Below, piece after piece: positions 60,218-64,000 of a DNA stretch of 64,000 nucleotides (its first letter is position 1; each line of letters starts with the position of its first letter). The notes below the pieces were generated by a model. It saw nothing but the letters and a program-made list of their open reading frames with translations. It was not told the origin of the DNA and did no database searches. Source of the stretch: Epithemia pelagica (taxonomy: Eukaryota; Bacillariophyta; Bacillariophyceae; Surirellales; Surirellaceae); assembly GCA_946965045.2 (NCBI GenBank), contig OX337233.1, forward strand, positions 3,720,001 to 3,784,000, written 5' to 3'. The position numbers were made by a program, and so were the translations under genes.

Positions 60218-61978
60218 GACAGACGAGACCATGGGAAGGGTGGTCGGAGGAGGAGGAGTCGCAGCAGCAGTAGCAGGAAGGGGTCCCACCCCCACCAACA
60301 GTGGCTTCTTCGTCGTGTGGTCCTGCCGTTGCTGTTGTGTTTCGGGTGAGGGTGTGGCCAAGGGAATGCCCGGAGACGACGACGATACCGTGACCGAAGG
60401 ACTCGGTTGTTGTTGGTGTGGTGGTTGTTTGAGAGGAAAATTGTACTGTGTTCCAGACGGTGGTGGTGAGGGTGTGGGCAGGTGTGTGGTACTGGCGACT
60501 GGAGAATTCTGCGCCAGGAGTGTGGAGGGTGATGGTGATACCGTGGTGGTGGTTTCGTGGGAGGCTGGAAACCAGGCGAGGATGCGAGCGGTATCACCCT
60601 GCCAAAACGCTTGATGCTTGTCCATGGATCGATGATAGACAATGGTACCGACGGTACTGCACAAGAGAAGATTGGCCAGCATGGCAATCCATTCCACCAT
60701 GGACCAGGGCCACAGGGTGGCGGACAACCACACGGCCAAGAACCAGACGCCAAAGCCAATCCACAAGCGACCATTTTGATGATGAGGTGTATATTCCTCG
60801 GTCAATAACAATTGCGGATAGCCCGATTTGGGTTCGTCCACGCGGTAGGTAATGTTCACCACTGGTAATGGTAAAGGTTGTGGTTGCTGTTCAGGATTGG
60901 AGAGTAGTACCGAGTCATCATGCCCCGCAGGAGGGCCAGTGTTGTGGTTTGGAGTGGAAGAATACCGTGGCGAATATTCTCCACCTTGTGGATTGGTACT
61001 CGACACGGGTGGTGGGGGTGCTGGTTGGTCCGAGGCCATGGAGGGTGGCACGAGAATGGCATTGTAATACAATTCGGGATGCACCTTGGGGAATTCCTTG
61101 ACAATACAGGCCATGACATTGGGCGATTGAATGACATGTCCATCGCTTCGAACATAACCGGGGGGTACATGAGCATGATACTGAACGACAATGGTATGCA
61201 AGGATCCCACAATCATACTGGAAGCCGCTGCCGCGGCTGCCGCATCGGCATCCCAGTGCATCAATCCATCGGGTGGTGGTAATTGCTGTTGTTGTGGTTG
61301 TGGTGGTGGTTGTGACGATTCGGGCCAGGCCCTGTAATTCATATGGGACGTGTTGGTTTCTGCATCTGTTGTGCCTGTTCCCGCGAGATCACAGGTCGTT
61401 GTGGCGGTTGGCAGACTGCCACAATAACTTTCCGGCGTCATGATGGGATCCCATCCATCAGTGTACCGATGCAAGACGACACCGGGTACCGTCACGACGC
61501 GACCCGCATTCGTCGACGAAGTATATTCCTGTTGCAGGGTATGCGCCGACCAATGGCGCATGCCGCCTTGGACCATCATGGCCACACCGAGTGCGGCAAT
61601 CAAACCCATCCAATACAAGCTGGAAAATTCCATGGCACACACGAGGTAGACAATCAAGACGACACTACTCCCACCCACTTGTTTGACCAACAAGTCCCAA
61701 CAATAATGACGCACCGAGGTGACTTCCATGTCGTCATCGTCATCATCATGGTCTGCGGCCGTAGCAGTCGTTGTAGGTTCGTCGCAAAAGACATCGTCTT
61801 GTGGTTGTGGTGGTTGTGGTTCCGGGTGTTGCATTCCAGGAGGTGGTTGCACCATGCGACTCCAGGATTTGCAGGGAGGATCGACCGGTCCTTGAAAATC
61901 CACTTCCTGCTGTTGTGATTGTTGCAGTGATTGTGACTGTGATTGGGGAGGTAGGTACGGCAAGTGCGTCGTCATCAT
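60215..61978 (-). CDS. Predicted four-helix membrane protein, unknown function
   Basis: Not recognised. From the MMTTHLPYLP start (61978) it has 587 residues; an in-frame start at 62077 would add 33. Two helices lie close together (SSVVLIVYLVCAMEFSSLYW and MGLIAALGVAMMVQGG), then a region of about 240 residues with VVTVPGVVLHRYTDGWDPIM, TIVVQYHAHVPPGY and VNITYRVDEPKSGYPQLLLT. Two more helices follow (RLWIGFGVWFLAVWLSATLW and MVEWIAMLANLLLCSTVGTI), then a Pro/Ser/Thr-rich tail. Two hydrophobic pairs flanking a soluble region suggest both ends face the same side. Gln, Pro and Ala runs interrupt the chain. The JmjC remnant follows on the same strand in the same frame after one TAA. Confidence 0.65.
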   Translation of the reverse strand: MMTTHLPYLPPQSQSQSLQQSQQQEVDFQGPVDPPCKSWSRMVQPPPGMQHPEPQPPQPQDDVFCDEPTTTATAADHDDDDDDMEVTSVRHYCWDLLVKQVGGSSVVLIVYLVCAMEFSSLYWMGLIAALGVAMMVQGGMRHWSAHTLQQEYTSSTNAGRVVTVPGVVLHRYTDGWDPIMTPESYCGSLPTATTTCDLAGTGTTDAETNTSHMNYRAWPESSQPPPQPQQQQLPPPDGLMHWDADAAAAAAASSMIVGSLHTIVVQYHAHVPPGYVRSDGHVIQSPNVMACIVKEFPKVHPELYYNAILVPPSMASDQPAPPPPVSSTNPQGGEYSPRYSSTPNHNTGPPAGHDDSVLLSNPEQQPQPLPLPVVNITYRVDEPKSGYPQLLLTEEYTPHHQNGRLWIGFGVWFLAVWLSATLWPWSMVEWIAMLANLLLCSTVGTIVYHRSMDKHQAFWQGDTARILAWFPASHETTTTVSPSPSTLLAQNSPVASTTHLPTPSPPPSGTQYNFPLKQPPHQQQPSPSVTVSSSSPGIPLATPSPETQQQRQDHTTKKPLLVGVGPLPATAAATPPPPTTLPMVSSV

Positions 61979-62077
61979 GGTCTGTTTGTGTGTAGTAGTG
62001 TCTGTTGAGTAGTGAGTGTGATGGATGGACTTGACTGGAGTTGTTGAATGGGCCAGCCAAGAGCTCGATTCGGTCAA

Positions 62078-64000
62078 TTAAAGCTTTGACAGTTGCTGTT
62101 GTTGTGATGGTGAACCAAATCACTGTTGATTGATTCCGCCAACTTGTCTAGCGACACCTGAACGCAGCAGTGAAAAGAGAGAGAGAGAGAACGAGCGAGA
62201 GACAATCGAGATGGGTTCTTCTCTTTGTTATCGCTCTTGACTATACTCTCTAGTACGAGTGGAACGATTGGTCTCGAGAGACGATCGTTCCGCTGTCTCG
62301 TGTGATCTTCTCCCACCGAGTCTCGGATGTGGTGTCTGTTCTGGTTCGAGAACCCACACACAAACGAGGTGCAACAAGCAATCTCTATTATGAGAGACAC
62401 TATCGTTTGTTTGCTTTTTCAGAAAAGGTTGGAGCAACTTTTCCTTTTTCGCAAATCACCGTTCCTAACTGGAGCGAGCCGACCTTCCCGATCCAAGATT
62501 GGGGCCTCGTGCCTGTCACCGCACCTCGGACAACGGACAACGACATACGAGTACTACAAAGGGTTAAGTGACTCTCTCGGATGCCTTTGCCATAAGTATT
62601 CTATTTAGGGATGCGCCCAACGGAATGTGCACCGATAAGTACCAGTTTCCCTAATTTGGCGCGTGCGCACATACGTGACGACCGACCGTCGTCCGTCATG
62701 GGTCATCCACGACCCGCATTATCAGGACTGGAATACTGGAAACTACTCAACTATCTACTCCTACCTACTCAGTACGATGGAGAGCGAAGAAGGAATGGGT
62801 GTGATTCTCCTGTTTGATTGCCATGGTGCCAAGTCTTCCAGGCTACAGGAAAAGGGCCCAAGACGACGACACCCACAAAACTAGATTTCCAATTAAAAGG
62901 TCAGATTAATAGTATCCTATATAATATACGAATGGCAGTAGATGCGAGAAATGGTCGCGTTTGTGAGCGAGGATTTAGCGAGACATAGACCTCTAGGCTA
63001 GAGGATCCTAATAGTCCCTCTTTATGATTACGAGTCTTTAACATGACCGATCTTTGGTTTATCAGACCCAAGACTCTGAGCCATGACGAAAGGATGAGAA
63101 AGCTAAGCTTGCACAATGGCCTGGGAAGGTAGTGAAAATATCTGGATCGGACTAAGTATGTCCCTATGATCCGCCCATATGGTCAACCTTTCGAGGATTG
63201 TTCTTCTGGTACTAATTATACTGGGGACTACGTCAGGAACATACTCCCTGAACTCAGCTTGTACGAAAGTTGGCGCCAACTTTCGTAGCCCCGAAAGTTG
63301 ATACCCGGATATAAGAGGTAATTTTGATGATTATGATGACGTGTCACCTTTCAACTTTCGTTTCGTAGAGGCTTAAGGGTCAGCCTAAGGTTGAAGTCAA
63401 AGATGTAGTTGTTTTGTTCTTGGTTGGTAGCTGGTCGATCGTATTTTTCGACGTGCCCCTTGCCCATTTGTTTTTTGTTGTTGGTTGGTTGGTTCCTCTG
63501 GTCACTCTACAAAAATGCCTACGAAACGAAGCCATAAAGAGGAGCACCACTTATTGCAGGAGGTGCACATTATTGAAGCAACGGCCAAAGAGGTGGCTCA
63601 TGGTATTGTGGTGGTGACTGACAGTTCGACTCGATGATTTTGTGGATCTCGGATCGAGCTCCCAAAAGAGTTGCAGGCTGACCACACCCTCCAGTCGTCA
63701 TCTTTTTGTTGTGGATGTTGGTAGGACAATGAAAAAGAAAAGCATCTTGTGACGACGACAACACTGTGTCGTCGAGAGGCATTCAAATCAGAGTATCTGG
63801 TGGGTCGTTGCCATGGAATCGTCTTGCCTCAATGTCGTTGTTCTCGTCGTTGGAATCGAGATCGTGTACAGCAGCGGTCCGACTCGATGACGAAAGGGAC
63901 TGCCAGAATAATCAAGGTAGATGTTGTTTCGGAGTAGTTGTTGTTGTCGTCCACCAAATGGTGGTCGAGGGGTCAAAAGGCAAAAGGCATCTTGCTCGTC
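62078..64000. other. Terminal intergenic region
   Basis: No gene supported in 1.9 kb. Contains a GA-rich stretch near 62178-62205, a perfect 26-bp palindrome at 63262-63287, and two more CAACTTTCG/CGAAAGTTG boxes at about 63292 and 63353. Confidence 0.5.
63262..63287. repeat. Perfect 26-bp palindrome
   Basis: Both 13-base halves (TACGAAAGTTGGC and its reverse complement) are exact with no loop. The half-site CGAAAGTTG recurs at 63292-63300, and its complement CAACTTTCG at about 63353-63361. Confidence 0.9.

Overview
The window looks like nuclear DNA of a diatom, probably a raphid pennate; the species is not determined. Evidence: a fucoxanthin-chlorophyll a/c protein whose presequence carries the diatom plastid motif AFAP; two Ty1/copia retrotransposons of the diatom (CoDi-like) type; short GT-AG introns (140-257 bp); and host proteins full of Asn/Thr/Asp/Gln/Ser runs. 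Gene models were spliced by eye from reading frame, GT/AG sites and family fit.

Layout. 1-631: two 120-bp direct repeats. 632-2436 (-): a two-exon conserved-looking hypothetical gene. 3190-4665 (+): an intact kelch-repeat gene. 5141-6492: weak coding remnants. 6596-14280: a second kelch gene split by a 6.3-kb copia element (6694-12999) with identical-looking 299-bp LTRs and a CGAGC target duplication, followed by degenerate copies of the kelch 3' flank. 15569-16672 (-): a TTC1-like TPR protein. 17398-17582: a TTCG/TTCA microsatellite. 18510-19685 (-): an acidic hypothetical protein, head to head with the FCP gene (20185-20778, +). 21673-23439 (+): a spliced TAZ zinc-finger gene. 23670-25430 (+): the TFIIH core subunit Ssl1/p44. 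25431-30179: a gene-poor stretch of coding-like fragments in shifting frames and two long inverted repeats. 30180-33053 (+): a membrane-anchored SET protein with what looks like two SET-like halves. 33364-34488 (-): a hypothetical gene with a second copia element (34593-41901, -) sitting 104 bp upstream of its start codon. 42916-45240 (+): glycerol kinase with a C-terminal membrane segment, followed by a wrecked second copy (46023-47935). 48791-50588 (+): threonine dehydratase with an ACT domain and two TGACGTCA sites upstream. 52578-54259 (+): a spliced TPR-like protein. 54597-55495 (-): proteasome beta-4 (PSMB2) in two exons. 56670-57155: 123-bp repeats. 57184-58640 (+): an aspartyl-tRNA synthetase pseudogene. 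59173-60217 (-): a frameshifted, N-truncated JmjC/cupin-8 remnant. 60215-61978 (-): a four-helix membrane protein. From 62078 to the end no gene is evident.

The housekeeping genes (TFIIH, proteasome, FCP, threonine dehydratase, glycerol kinase, TTC1) do not form a pathway; this is an ordinary eukaryotic gene mix. What stands out is the remodelling around them: tandem duplication with decay (kelch, glycerol kinase), two apparently recent copia insertions with different gag-pol expression layouts (an extra upstream ORF and a C12 frameshift in one; an in-frame TGA in the other), and several genes broken by single lesions, some of them at homopolymers where an assembly error is an alternative explanation. 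I found no CRISPR array, tRNA, rRNA or bacterial-type defence system.
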